A DNA stretch of 64,000 nt from Candidatus Binatia bacterium (GTDB lineage: Bacteria; Desulfobacterota; Binatia; Bin18): contig JAJEFA010000011.1 of NCBI GenBank assembly GCA_022820725.1, positions 62,001 through 126,000 on the forward strand, given 5' to 3'. Positions 8,984 to 17,606 of this stretch are shown piece by piece (the stretch's first letter is position 1; every line of letters starts with the position of its first letter). Both the position numbers and the translations under genes were made by a program. The notes under the pieces are model-generated. The model had not been told where the DNA came from, ran no database searches, and saw only the letters and a list, made by a program, of their open reading frames with translations.

Positions 8984-10057
8984 CTGGAAATACGGGACCA
9001 CATATTTCCCGAACAGGCGGATCGAATCCATAATGTTCTGGTGTGGAATCCCACCGAACTGCATAAAGCACAGCACCTGATCAATCCCGGCTGCCTCATA
9101 TTTCTTGAGCGTCCGAATGCAGGTATCCGGGTCGCCCATGCAGAACATCCCGCCCTCAATCAGCTCGTCCAACGACTTGCCCGAGCGCTCCCCACGGACT
9201 GACTCCACGGCAAACTTGTACGAATCGGGCACCTTTGTCCCCTGTTCCTGCCAGGGCCGGTAGAGTTGGAGGGTTTTATTGAGGAACCATTCGCCGGCCG
9301 GACCGCCCACTTCTCGGGCCTGTTTGTCGCTCTCAGCGCAGTGGACGATACCGAGGGCGGCCACCTGGTCATTCACAAAAGCGCCAACAGGCTCGGCCTG
9401 CTCTATGCCTTCCCGGTAGAGTTGCACCCGGCGGGCGAGTTCCTCGGGTTGGCCGATATGAAAGCACAGCGCGCCAATCCCTTTCTGACCGGCTGCGGTA
9501 AAACTGGCGGGCTGGGCGCAGGCCACCCACAGGGGAGGATGGGGTTTCTGGACTGGTTTGGGAATGACCGAGCGGGGCGGAATCTTGAAATACCGCCCTT
9601 CGTGCGAAAAGGGGTCTTCGAGCCACATCCGCGGGATGATCGAGACGGCTTCTTCCCACATGGGCTTGGTCTCTTCCGGATCAATGCCGAAGCCTTCCAT
9701 CTCGATCAGCGTGGTCGAGCGCCCCGTGCCGAGTTCGACCCGGCCGTCGCTCAACAGGTCGAGGACCGCGGCCCGCTCCGCCACCCGGATCGGATGATTG
9801 TACTGGGGCGGCAGCAGCGCAACGGCGTGACCGATCCGGATGGTCTTGGTCCGCTGCGAGATCGCACCGTATAAGACCTCCGGAGCGGGACAGTAGGAAA
9901 ACTCGGTGAGAAAATGATGCTCGACCGTCCAGAAATACTCAAAGCCCATTTCCTCGGCCAGCATGACCTGGGCGATGACTTGTTTATAGGTGTCTTGCAC
10001 AATATTGGGGGTGTGGGGCTCAGGAATCTGAATCTCATACATCATGCCGAACTTCAT
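8978..10057 (-). CDS. LLM-class flavin-dependent oxidoreductase (luciferase-like monooxygenase fold)
   Basis: 359-residue TIM-barrel enzyme of the bacterial luciferase / F420-dependent superfamily. Diagnostic segments: FEYFWTVEHHFLTEF near the N-terminus, ISQRTKTIRIGHAVALLP, RVAERAAVLDLLSDGRVELGTG cut across residues 90-115, and KPHPPLWVACAQP. The EHHF motif with VALLPPQYNHPIR is the alkanal-monooxygenase-like subgroup rather than the classic F420 reductase subgroup, so FMN is as likely as F420. The start at 10057 follows a good AG-rich leader. It is convergent with the small gene at 8624. Substrate unknown; a catabolic role is inferred from similar genes elsewhere in the window. Confidence 0.9.
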   Translation of the reverse strand: MKFGMMYEIQIPEPHTPNIVQDTYKQVIAQVMLAEEMGFEYFWTVEHHFLTEFSYCPAPEVLYGAISQRTKTIRIGHAVALLPPQYNHPIRVAERAAVLDLLSDGRVELGTGRSTTLIEMEGFGIDPEETKPMWEEAVSIIPRMWLEDPFSHEGRYFKIPPRSVIPKPVQKPHPPLWVACAQPASFTAAGQKGIGALCFHIGQPEELARRVQLYREGIEQAEPVGAFVNDQVAALGIVHCAESDKQAREVGGPAGEWFLNKTLQLYRPWQEQGTKVPDSYKFAVESVRGERSGKSLDELIEGGMFCMGDPDTCIRTLKKYEAAGIDQVLCFMQFGGIPHQNIMDSIRLFGKYVVPYFQS

Positions 10058-10198
10058 CTGGTCGCTCCCTTTTTCTGTGTCAAATCAGGACGCTGAGTGC
10101 TTCTGGAAAATGGCATAGTGCGGAAAAGTCTGCAACCTGGCACACGATGCGCAACGCATTCCCTTGACAAAGAGACTATACATGATCCTGGCAAGACC

Positions 10199-10456
10199 AT
10201 GAAAAAGGTAATGGTGTCGGAGCTGAAGGCGAAGTTGAGTGCTTACCTGTCTGAGGTTCGCAAGGGAGAGACGGTGGTTGTTTGTGATCGGAAAACGCCC
10301 GTTGCTCGGCTGATTCCTTATGCGCAGGCTCCCGATGAACTCGGGGTTGAAGAGCCCGTGATAACGGATCGCGAGCCCGCATGGCCGAAACCCGTCCAGC
10401 TTCGTAAAAAGGTCAATGTGGTGAAGCTGCTCAGAGAGGACCGGGACCAGCGTTGA
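10199..10456 (+). CDS. Phd/YefM-type antitoxin, no toxin partner seen
   Basis: 85-residue DNA-binding antitoxin-like protein: MVSELKAKLSAYLSEVRKGE then VVVCDRKTPVARLIPY is the standard Phd/YefM pattern. I place the start at MKKVMVSEL because upstream in-frame codons are not family-like. In type II modules the toxin (PIN or Doc) normally follows at once; here the next thing, 4 bp away, is the end of a minus-strand mini-gene, so the antitoxin is an orphan or regulates in trans. Confidence 0.82.
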   Translation: MKKVMVSELKAKLSAYLSEVRKGETVVVCDRKTPVARLIPYAQAPDELGVEEPVITDREPAWPKPVQLRKKVNVVKLLREDRDQR

Positions 10457-10460
10457 CCCT

Positions 10461-10616
10461 CTATTTTTTCGGACGAGGTGGCGGGGGTGGAGGTGGGGTT
10501 TTTGGCGGAGACTGAGGTTGTGCTGGTTCAAAACTCTCACGATATCTGCGTGGTGAAGAAGAGCCTTGAGCAGGTCTACTTGGGGTTGGTCTGACAGGCT
10601 GATTCGATTGACTCAT
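10461..10616 (-). CDS. 51-residue proline-rich mini-protein, ATGA-coupled to the upstream DUF6338-like gene
   Basis: Read on the minus strand from ATG 10616-10614 to TAG at 10461. It is preceded by GGAGAGG and its ATG overlaps the TGA of the upstream gene (ATGA, 10616-10613), the usual sign of translational coupling. The product starts MSQSNQPVRP, is rich in Pro, Ser, Gln and Arg, and ends with seven consecutive prolines then RPKK. It looks disordered and resembles short proline-rich proteins I recall encoded after DUF6338-type membrane proteins. Function unknown. Confidence 0.6.
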   Translation of the reverse strand: MSQSNQPVRPTPSRPAQGSSSPRRYRESFEPAQPQSPPKTPPPPPPPRPKK

Positions 10617-11020
10617 GATACCTCTCCTTGTTGAACGAAAAGAGGTTCTCCTGGAAGAACTCTTCTTTCGGTGTCGAGGTCCGGGTCGTATACAACCGCG
10701 ATTGAATAGATTGATGAGGCCGTAATAAACAAGTCTTGGTAAGCGAGAGACACGTAGTTGCCGGTATTCTCATCATAAATAGCCGGCTCACCCAGGATCA
10801 TATCTCTCTTGTTAGATGGCGCGACAGTATCTGCTAGCCTCACTCTCCCTGCATATGCTTCGCCGTTACGAAGCGAAACGATAACCCAGTGGTCAGGAAT
10901 ATGCCTCCTCAGGAACGTATCCCATGCAAAGGGATGTGGAGAATTCCCGGACCACTCCGCTAGGTATCCGAGACAGGACGGAATAGAACTACAGACTATC
11001 CTCCAGAGGACAATAATATC
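10613..11020 (-). pseudogene. 5'-truncated DUF6338-like gene (cytoplasmic domain only)
   Basis: The minus frame is open from just after a TAA at 11023-11021 down to TGA at 10613. It contains WDTFLRRHIPDHWVIVSLRNG, the segment AGRVRLADTVAPSNKRDM, ILGEPAIYDENTGNYVSL and a tail ending VQQGEVS. The order (W-VxLRNG, small acidic loop, LGEP-YD, YQDLFI, SIAVVYDP) resembles the soluble domain of DUF6338 proteins. The expected N-terminal membrane helix is missing and no ATG, GTG or TTG precedes the conserved part, the first start being GTG at 10843. Hence a truncated remnant, although the coupled downstream mini-gene is intact. Family name is from memory and tentative. Confidence 0.5.
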
Positions 11021-11060
11021 TTAAATTATCTGGTTGATATTCTCTTCACAGAACCGCTGA

Positions 11061-11804
11061 CTACTCAACAAGGTGGGCGAGTTTCCCCTCCACGTCATCC
11101 GCATCGAGTACATAATGGCTCACAAGCGCGGTATCGACCTGTCCGAGCAGTGCCTCGGCTTCCTCGGGCGTGCTCAGTTCATCCAGCGAGATGACGGTCT
11201 TCTGCCGCGGAACCTGAGCGGCAAGCGCCGAGACATGGGCAGTATCGAGTTTTCCGTTTGGAGAAGCCAGACCGATGATGAAACTCTCAGCCGCCAACGC
11301 CTGACGGAGTTCGTCGAATGTCCGGGCCATGACAACGGGGACCACGTGGACGGAACGGGCGGTGGTCATCAGACGCGCTAAGGTCGACGCGTCGAGCGCG
11401 CCGGCCCACAGCAAAACTGCATCCGCTCCGCACAGCCGGGCATAATGAAGCTGGCTGTCGTGCAGGACGAGATCGAGAGCCAACAACGGGGTGGTGACTC
11501 GCTCCGAAATCGCACGCATATCGTCACTCGACGTGCCGAACAGGCTCGGTTCGGTATACACGCCAATGGCACCGACTTCCGTATCGTCACACGCTTGGGC
11601 GAGCGCAACGATGTCCAACTCAGGCCAGGCTTGACCCGTATCCGGGTCCGTGCGTTTGAGCGCGGGGATAAGACCGAGTTCCTGTTTGTGTGTGGTCACA
11701 AACTGAGTAAAATCACGAATACTCGGGGTGACCTCGCTCAGCGGCGCGGCCGCACATTGCCGGCTGTCCGCTTCTTTCACCGCTTTCAGGGCTGCCCAGT
11801 CCAT
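11061..11804 (-). CDS. TrpC-like (indole-3-glycerol-phosphate synthase fold) protein lacking catalytic residues
   Basis: 247 residues aligning along the TrpC barrel: LGLIPALKRTDPDTG corresponds to the IAEVKRASPS strand, IGVYTEPSLFGTSSDDM to the LTE-FFGGS segment, PLLALDLVLHDSQL to the PVLRKDFI segment and ADAVLLWAG to GADAVLL. The catalytic Lys of the RKDF motif is Leu here, the Glu of the LVEVH strand is missing (VVPVVMAR), and the INNR motif is replaced by LASPNG. It is therefore unlikely to make indole-glycerol phosphate. It starts 12 bp after an SDR gene on the same strand, so probably the same operon. Role unknown. Confidence 0.7.
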   Translation of the reverse strand: MDWAALKAVKEADSRQCAAAPLSEVTPSIRDFTQFVTTHKQELGLIPALKRTDPDTGQAWPELDIVALAQACDDTEVGAIGVYTEPSLFGTSSDDMRAISERVTTPLLALDLVLHDSQLHYARLCGADAVLLWAGALDASTLARLMTTARSVHVVPVVMARTFDELRQALAAESFIIGLASPNGKLDTAHVSALAAQVPRQKTVISLDELSTPEEAEALLGQVDTALVSHYVLDADDVEGKLAHLVE

Positions 11805-11816
11805 ACGCGCTCCTGA

Positions 11817-12614
11817 CTAGCCCTCGCGGATGCTCAGCATATTCGGGAGCCCGGTATGTGAAGTCACGCCGCCGTCCACGGCGAGCGCCTGACCGGTGAT
11901 GAAGGAGGCTTCATCAGACGCGAGAAACAGCACCGTACTGGCAATTTCTTCCGGCTCTCCCATGCGGCCGAGTGGATGCGCCTCGCCTTGGAGACGGCGG
12001 AATTCGTCGGCCCGGTCGCCTCCCAGGAGTTGCGCCGCGCGCGTGTTAATCGCTCCGGGGCAGACACAGTTCACCCGGATATTATATTGGGCGTTCTCAA
12101 TCGCCGCCGAGCGGCTGAGGTTGATGACCCCGGCCTTGGCCGCGTTATACGCCGACATGCCGTAGTCGCCGCCTATGCCGGACACGGACGCGGTGTTGAC
12201 GATAGCGCCCTTGGCCTGCTGCCGCATAATGGGCAGGCAGTACTTCATGCCCAGAAAGGTCCCGGTCAGCGTAACGGCAATCGTCCGATTCCAGCTTTCG
12301 AGAGACATGTCCTCAAGCCGGGACAACTCCCCGAGTCCGGCATTGTTGAACATGACATCGAGACGGCCATAGGTATCCAGCGCGAGTTGAATCGTGGCCT
12401 GAATGCCGTCCGGGTCGGCAACATCCATTTTGATCATGGTCGCCTTGCCACCCGCGTCATTGATTTGGGCAGTGACTGCCTCGGCCCGTTTCCCGCTCAA
12501 ATCCGCGACAATGACCGCCGCCCCTTCCTGGGCAAAGCGGACTGCGGACGCTGCGCCGATCCCGGAGCCCCCAGCAGTGACAATCGCCACCTGTCCATCG
12601 AGTTTCCCCGCCAT
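11817..12614 (-). CDS. Short-chain dehydrogenase/reductase
   Basis: Classical 265-residue SDR: NAD(P) motif TAGGSGIG near residue 14, VADLSG after strand 2 (Asp favours NAD), NNAG at about 90, catalytic Ser in NTASVSG, YNAAK (Tyr and Lys of the active site) at about 157, and the PGAINT loop. Ends with the usual FITGQALAVDGG. It oxidises or reduces an alcohol/ketone of unknown identity. Upstream member of a two-gene operon with the degenerate TrpC-like gene. Confidence 0.92.
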   Translation of the reverse strand: MAGKLDGQVAIVTAGGSGIGAASAVRFAQEGAAVIVADLSGKRAEAVTAQINDAGGKATMIKMDVADPDGIQATIQLALDTYGRLDVMFNNAGLGELSRLEDMSLESWNRTIAVTLTGTFLGMKYCLPIMRQQAKGAIVNTASVSGIGGDYGMSAYNAAKAGVINLSRSAAIENAQYNIRVNCVCPGAINTRAAQLLGGDRADEFRRLQGEAHPLGRMGEPEEIASTVLFLASDEASFITGQALAVDGGVTSHTGLPNMLSIREG

Positions 12615-12660
12615 GGTTATTCTCCTCTCGTCTTTTTCTTCTGGATAGCACAGGGTGGAA

Positions 12661-12709
12661 ATGAGTAAACGTGTCCTCCAACAGGGCAGGGGTTGGCCCG
12701 TTTCCTCAT
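12661..12709. repeat. Imperfect hairpin repeat, copy 1
   Basis: Begins with 24 bases identical to 29544-29567 (ATGAGTAAACGTGTCC followed by TCCAACAG). The right arm GGCCCGTTTCCTCAT pairs with three mismatches. It lies upstream of the SDR start and downstream of the lipoprotein gene start region's opposite end, in the 118-bp gap between them. Confidence 0.65.
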
Positions 12710-12732
12710 CCTGGGCGAGGCGCCTCGTCCTT

Positions 12733-13662
12733 TCAGCGCGCGGGGCCTTGGGTCACAATGGGATCGAACGGCAGCTTCTCTTTGATTTGGCCACTGGTCT
12801 CGTAGGCGCTTCGGGCTGAAGAGAAGGGACCTATAATAACCCGATGCCACTCTTGCTTCATTCTTGCCACCTCGGCAATGGCGGGTGCATAGCCTTCCCG
12901 GTGCAAGAGCCGGGCCGCTCGTTGCGCCTCGTCGTGCGAGCGAAAGGCCGCCACTTGAACCTGGTAGATGTGTGATTGTCTGACAGGTCGAGCCGGTCGG
13001 GTCACGGCGGAGTCCTGTTTTTGAGAAACCGTACCCGTGCTTGCAGCAGTTTCGGGCAGGTCGGGCACGAGCGCGGCCAGATTGCGACTCAGGTCGTCAA
13101 TGGCGCGTACAAACCGCGTGTCGGTAAAAGTCCGTAAATTCCGAACCATGCTGGTCACCAGGCCCACCGGGGAAAGCGGTACTCCCAGATCGTGCAACCG
13201 CGTCGTATAGGTCTCGTGGAGGAGTACGTCGCCGCTGGCCACTCCGACGACACGGAGAGTTCCGATAAGCGCCAGTTGGGAATAGACGCCGGCATAGATC
13301 GTGTCCGGCTTTGAGACGAGACCGTAGACGAGCACGTCGCAGTTGAGTCGGCGACCAAGGTCTCGCGGCGCCAGTCCGTGCCAATTGGCTATATCGGCCA
13401 GGCGGGCGTCTATTTCGTGCAGCTCAACGTCGGTAAAGCGTTTGACGCTCAGATGACCCGCAACCCCCTGGCGCACCTTTTCATCCAGTTCATCAACATG
13501 ACTGGCGTTTTCAAAGGGCAGGACGCAGAGCTGCTTTTTATGGGGAGCAGCCTGTTGGCTCCAGGCCACAAAGTTCTGCGTCGGTGTTGGTGGCTTACGT
13601 GACGAACAGGCCGGCAGCAGGAGACATATCAGCACCCCACTTATCCACATCCCTCTCCACAT
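12733..13662 (-). CDS. Outer-membrane lipoprotein with GNA1162-like and SPOR domains
   Basis: A 309-residue lipoprotein: hydrophobic signal ISGVLICLLLPAC with the lipobox LLPAC, acylated Cys followed by SSRKPP. Residues about 40-210 (VLPFENAS, LNCDVLVYGLVSKPD, GTLRVVGVASGDVLLHETY) resemble GNA1162/DUF799 envelope lipoproteins. The C-terminal 80 residues (YQVQVAAFRSHDEAQRAAR...VIIGPFSSARSA) are an SPOR domain, which binds denuded peptidoglycan at the division site. I prefer ATG 13662, with GGAGG eight bases upstream, over the GTG at 13680. Probably an envelope or division-linked factor. Confidence 0.8.
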   Translation of the reverse strand: MWRGMWISGVLICLLLPACSSRKPPTPTQNFVAWSQQAAPHKKQLCVLPFENASHVDELDEKVRQGVAGHLSVKRFTDVELHEIDARLADIANWHGLAPRDLGRRLNCDVLVYGLVSKPDTIYAGVYSQLALIGTLRVVGVASGDVLLHETYTTRLHDLGVPLSPVGLVTSMVRNLRTFTDTRFVRAIDDLSRNLAALVPDLPETAASTGTVSQKQDSAVTRPARPVRQSHIYQVQVAAFRSHDEAQRAARLLHREGYAPAIAEVARMKQEWHRVIIGPFSSARSAYETSGQIKEKLPFDPIVTQGPAR

Positions 13663-13859
13663 CCCCATCTCCTCCCACACTCAGGCCCATCCAGGCGGGC
13701 TGAGCAACGTCCCTGACGTTTTCGATATATTCCGTATAGCAAATTTCCGGGTAAAGGAAAGGCGAGCGGCGTGACCGGTAGCCCGAATCCTTGTCGGTCC
13801 CCCGGAAAGCCGCTACAGTCCGGGGGCGGGGGAGCGCCCGGACAAAGGAGGGAGACGGC

Positions 13860-15545
13860 ATGCAATATGACCTGTTGATTAAAAATGGATTTCTGGTCGA
13901 TGGCTCGGGCCAGCCCGGCTATTACGGCGATGTGGCGGTTGCTCAGGGTCATATTGCGGCCATGGGTAAGGTCGACGGTCCGGCAACGGAGGTTATTGAC
14001 GCCAGAGGGCTGGTCGTCTCCCCCGGATTTATCGATGTGCATACCCACTATGACGCCCAGCTTTTTTGGGACCCGCTGGCAACGCCCAGCTCCTGGCACG
14101 GCTTCACCAGTGTCTTCATGACCAACTGTGGCTTTGGTCTTGCGCCGTGCAAACCGGAAGATCGCGACTATATCACCCGCATGCTGGTCAAAGTCGAGGG
14201 CATGCCGCTAGGCAGCCTCAAGGCCGGGGTCCCCTGGACGTGGGAATCGTACGGCGAATATCTCGACGCCCTCGACCATCAACTGGGGGTGAACGTCATG
14301 GCCTTAGCCCCGCACTCAACCATCCGCTACAACGTGATGGGCGATGACGCCCGCAAACGGCCGGCCACCCAGGATGAAGTGCTGGCCATGCAGGCGGTGG
14401 TAAAAGAGTGTGTCACGGCCGGTGCGTTCGGCTTCTCGTCGTCATACGGACCGGTCCATTTTGACGGGGACGGCCTCCCCGTGCCCAGCCGCTTTGCCGA
14501 AGAAGACGAAACCGTTGCGCTCGCCGCTACGCTGAAAGACTTTCACTGCGGTACGGTGTGTGTCATTCCGCCGGGTATTCCAACCGTGGGTCCTAAGGAC
14601 ATGGACTATCTGGCCCGCTTATCACGGGAGAGCGGCCGGCCGGTGCTGTGGAATCTTTTGTCTCAGACCTGGGCCGCCCCCGACAACTGGAAACAGGTCC
14701 TGGACTGGACGGAGGACGTCTTCCGGGAAGGCGCTCGGGTCCATCCCTTGTCCTTGTGTGAACGTTTCGATCTTACCTTTTCCCTGCGAGGTGCGGTGTT
14801 CGAAGACCTGCCGGCCTGGAAGGACGCCATTCGGGGTCGTCGCCCTGAAAAAATCGCCAACCTCTCGGACCCGGCCCACCGCGCTGCCATGCAGCGCGAC
14901 CTGGATGACCCCTCGCCCAAGGTTTTCTCGAAGCGTATGCAGGACATCCTGGTGGACAGCGTTCGCCAGGACGAGCATCAGTCCCTGGTGGGCAAAGACC
15001 TGGTCACGATTGGCCGGGAGCAGGGCAAAACCCCGCTCGAAGCCATGCTCGACCTGGCGGTTGCCGAAAACCTGGATACCCAGTTTCTGATCAAGGGCTT
15101 TCAGAATGGCGACGAGGAGGCCGTGCGCAATCTGGCCACCAATCCCTATGTGCTGACGGGCGGCTCGGACGGCGGTGCTCATATTGCCTTTCTGTGCCAG
15201 GTCACCTATCCCAGCTTTCTTTTGAGCCACTGGGTCAGACAGAAAAAGGCGCTCAGTCTGGAACAGGCGGTCAACCGGCTGACCTTTACGCCAGCCCAAC
15301 TCCTCGGCATCCCCAAGCGGGGTCTCCTCAGGCAGGGCATGGCTGCGGACCTGACCATCTTTGATCCCGATACTGTCGAGGCCAGACCCAAGGAATTCGT
15401 TCAGGACTTTCCGGGTGGAGCCTCGCGTCTGGTCGCGCGCTCCGAAGGCTATCGCTATACCGTTGTCAACGGACAGGTTCTGTTGCGCGACGGCGAACCG
15501 ACCGAGGCCCGACCCGGCCGGGTGCTGCGAAGCTATGAACACTGA
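13860..15545 (+). CDS. N-acyl-D-amino-acid deacylase-like amidohydrolase
   Basis: 561-residue metal-dependent hydrolase of the amidohydrolase superfamily, D-aminoacylase branch. N-terminal IKNGFLVDGSGQPGYYGDVAV and VVSPGFIDVHTHYDAQ carry the HxH metal ligands; GSDGGAHI near the C-terminal end supplies the catalytic Asp region; FTPAQLLGIPKRGLLRQGM and ADLTIFDPDTV close the small beta domain. The start at 13860 has GGAGGGAG six bases upstream; upstream in-frame codons are not family-like. Homologs are often annotated D-aminoacylase without proof of substrate; hydrolysis of an N-acyl or cyclic amide bond is the safe statement. Confidence 0.9.
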   Translation: MQYDLLIKNGFLVDGSGQPGYYGDVAVAQGHIAAMGKVDGPATEVIDARGLVVSPGFIDVHTHYDAQLFWDPLATPSSWHGFTSVFMTNCGFGLAPCKPEDRDYITRMLVKVEGMPLGSLKAGVPWTWESYGEYLDALDHQLGVNVMALAPHSTIRYNVMGDDARKRPATQDEVLAMQAVVKECVTAGAFGFSSSYGPVHFDGDGLPVPSRFAEEDETVALAATLKDFHCGTVCVIPPGIPTVGPKDMDYLARLSRESGRPVLWNLLSQTWAAPDNWKQVLDWTEDVFREGARVHPLSLCERFDLTFSLRGAVFEDLPAWKDAIRGRRPEKIANLSDPAHRAAMQRDLDDPSPKVFSKRMQDILVDSVRQDEHQSLVGKDLVTIGREQGKTPLEAMLDLAVAENLDTQFLIKGFQNGDEEAVRNLATNPYVLTGGSDGGAHIAFLCQVTYPSFLLSHWVRQKKALSLEQAVNRLTFTPAQLLGIPKRGLLRQGMAADLTIFDPDTVEARPKEFVQDFPGGASRLVARSEGYRYTVVNGQVLLRDGEPTEARPGRVLRSYEH

Positions 15546-15579
15546 TTCTGGATGCTCACCTGCGCGGGCATGACGGACC

Positions 15580-16447
15580 ATGCTGAAGCAGACTTTCCGC
15601 CACATCCAGGGGATTGGCGAGAAAACGGAGCGGCGGTTGTGGAAGGCTGGAGTCACCTGTTGGGAATATCTTCTGGACCACCCCACGCTGGGTTCCCTGC
15701 CCCCCTTGGCTTCAGGACGAAGCGCGTTTTGAACTCGAGCGCTCACTCACCGCACTCGAAAAACGGGACGCCCAGTACTTTCTTAGCAAGCTGCCCCACC
15801 AGCTCCACTGGCGATTGTATCCGGAGTTTTCCGAACGAGTCGCCTATCTGGACATTGAAACCACCGGCTTGAGCGCGCAGGAAGCCATGCTGACCGTCAT
15901 TGGCCTCTACGATGGCGAACAGTCTCAGGTCTATGTGCACGGCCGGAATCTGGAACAGTTTGTGACGGATATTGAATCCTTCACCCTCCTGGTCACATAT
16001 AACGGCAAGCAATTTGACCTGCCCTTTCTGCGTACCAAACTCGGCATTCCGCTCAACCAAGCCCATATTGACCTGCGTTATCCCCTCGCCGCGCTCGGTT
16101 ATAAGGGCGGTCTGAAAAAAATTGAAAAGCTGATGGGTCTTGAGCGGCCGGGCCTGGTCTCCCAACTCGATGGCTGGTGCGCGGTCGTTTTGTGGCGCTA
16201 CCACGAGCGGGGCGAGAGCGGGGCGCTGGAAACGCTCCTCCACTACAATCTTGAAGATGTCGTGCATCTTCCGGCCTTACTGGCCGAGGTGTATAATATG
16301 TCGATTCGACAGCTCCCGCTTCCGGTCGAGCCGGTAACGCTGCCGGAGCCGCCCCCCATTCCGTTTCAGCCTGACGAATCCATCATGTTGCGCGTTCTTG
16401 CCGACACGGGCCGTTTGCCAGAGGCAGGCGCATGTCACGCTCGGTGA
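15580..16447 (+). CDS. YprB-type RNase H-like exonuclease, frameshifted at a C6 run
   Basis: Two frames are needed. From ATG 15580 the product reads MLKQTFRHIQGIGEKTERRL then WKAGVTCWEYLLDHP, the normal helix-hairpin-like N-terminus of this family, and it stops at a TGA soon after. The +1 frame carries the rest: QDEARFELERSL, VAYLDIETTGLS (DEDD exonuclease motif I), LVTYNGKQFDLPFL (motif II), LHYNLEDVVHLPALL (motif III). Removing one C from CCCCCC at 15700-15705 restores a continuous protein of about 288 residues. It may be a true mutation, a sequencing or assembly error, or less likely recoding. Family members are proposed DNA/RNA 3'-5' nucleases. Confidence 0.75.
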
Positions 16448-16482
16448 TATGACTGACGCACCAGGGACGTTAATCCGGATCG

Positions 16483-17412
16483 TCAGGCTTGAGCAGGGCC
16501 GTTTGCGGAGCCGACCTCAATCCAGCCTTCACCAACCAGGACACAGGCGCCACCGATCCAGGTATCCGTGACGACGTCCTCCCGTTTCTCCGCCCGCGCC
16601 TCAAGCAGACTGGGGCGTCCCAGTTCCACTCCTTGTGCAATGCGCCAGTTGTCCATGCCCTGCGAGTGCTGCGCGTAGTGGCTGAGCAGGCCGGCCAGGG
16701 CGCAGTTGGCACTGCCGGTGGCCGGGTCTTCGGGCACACCGAACAGGGGAGCGAACACGCGGGCCCGGATATCCGAGGCGGCATCGTCACTCTTGGTGTA
16801 CACATGAACGAGGGGAGGGAGGTCGTCGGCGACCAGCGTTTCCAGCTTTTCCCCGTTCATCCGTACCCGCTCCAGCGCGGCACGGTCCCGGACTTCAACG
16901 AAGAGGAACGGCAGGCCAACCGAGGCAACTTGCGGCAGATGGGTCCGAGTCACGATATCGTCTGCGGTCAGGGACAGCATCGCCGCCACCGTTTCTCCAT
17001 CGACGGTCTTGCCCAGCGACAGGCGCTCCGGGGCGGTAAGCTCACACCAGACTGAATGGTCCGGCCGCTTGCGGACCGTGATCGGTACCAGCCCAGCCCG
17101 CTCTTCAAATGTCACGCTGAGAGTGGTGTCGAGCGCACCCAGGCGGCCCGTCGTCGCCAGGACAAACGCCGTGCCGATATTGGGATGCCCGGCAAAGGGC
17201 ACCTCCGCACCGGGTGTGAAGATGCGCACCTTATTCGTATGCCCCGCTTCTTCCGGCGGGAACACAAAGGTCGTCTCGGAGAAATTAAACTCACGCGCAA
17301 TCTGCTGCATGCGCTCACCCGAAAGGCCCGCAGCCTGGGGCAAAACCGCCAACTGATTACCGCCGAAACGCGTATCAGTGAAAACGTCACACAGATAATA
17401 GCGATACCGCAT
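16483..17412 (-). CDS. PhzF-family isomerase/epimerase-like protein
   Basis: 309 residues with the two-domain diaminopimelate-epimerase-like fold of PhzF. Motifs: DVFTDTRFGGNQLAV, catalytic Glu in FNFSETTF (about residue 47), FAGHPNIGTA, and DPATGSAN in the second half. The start at 17412 (MRYRYYL) has AGGAGGGG about 11 bases upstream, better than the longer frame at 17460. PhzF itself isomerises a phenazine precursor, but most family members sit outside phenazine clusters, as here, and have unknown substrates. Confidence 0.9.
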   Translation of the reverse strand: MRYRYYLCDVFTDTRFGGNQLAVLPQAAGLSGERMQQIAREFNFSETTFVFPPEEAGHTNKVRIFTPGAEVPFAGHPNIGTAFVLATTGRLGALDTTLSVTFEERAGLVPITVRKRPDHSVWCELTAPERLSLGKTVDGETVAAMLSLTADDIVTRTHLPQVASVGLPFLFVEVRDRAALERVRMNGEKLETLVADDLPPLVHVYTKSDDAASDIRARVFAPLFGVPEDPATGSANCALAGLLSHYAQHSQGMDNWRIAQGVELGRPSLLEARAEKREDVVTDTWIGGACVLVGEGWIEVGSANGPAQA

Positions 17413-17606
17413 AGCTGATTTGCCCCTCCTGCCTATTATCCTCCCTGATAGGTAATCCAAGGCGCGCTTTCAAGCGTCAGCAACACTCCCGGGTCCCGGA
17501 ACCGGATAACAGATTGACAAGTTTCTCAGGAAGTTGACAATACAGTGGAGACCCGGTCGGAAGCGGACCGAGTCGCACGTCCGATCCGATATAAAGGAGG
17601 GGGAGT

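Noticed and set aside
10164..10187. TTGACA upstream of the Phd antitoxin as a promoter
   Set aside because: No -10 box at 16-18 bp spacing; TATACA and CATGAT are too near.
14622..15746. 374-codon open frame antisense to the amidohydrolase at 13860
   Set aside because: Shadow of a real gene; no motif, and no ribosome-binding site of note.
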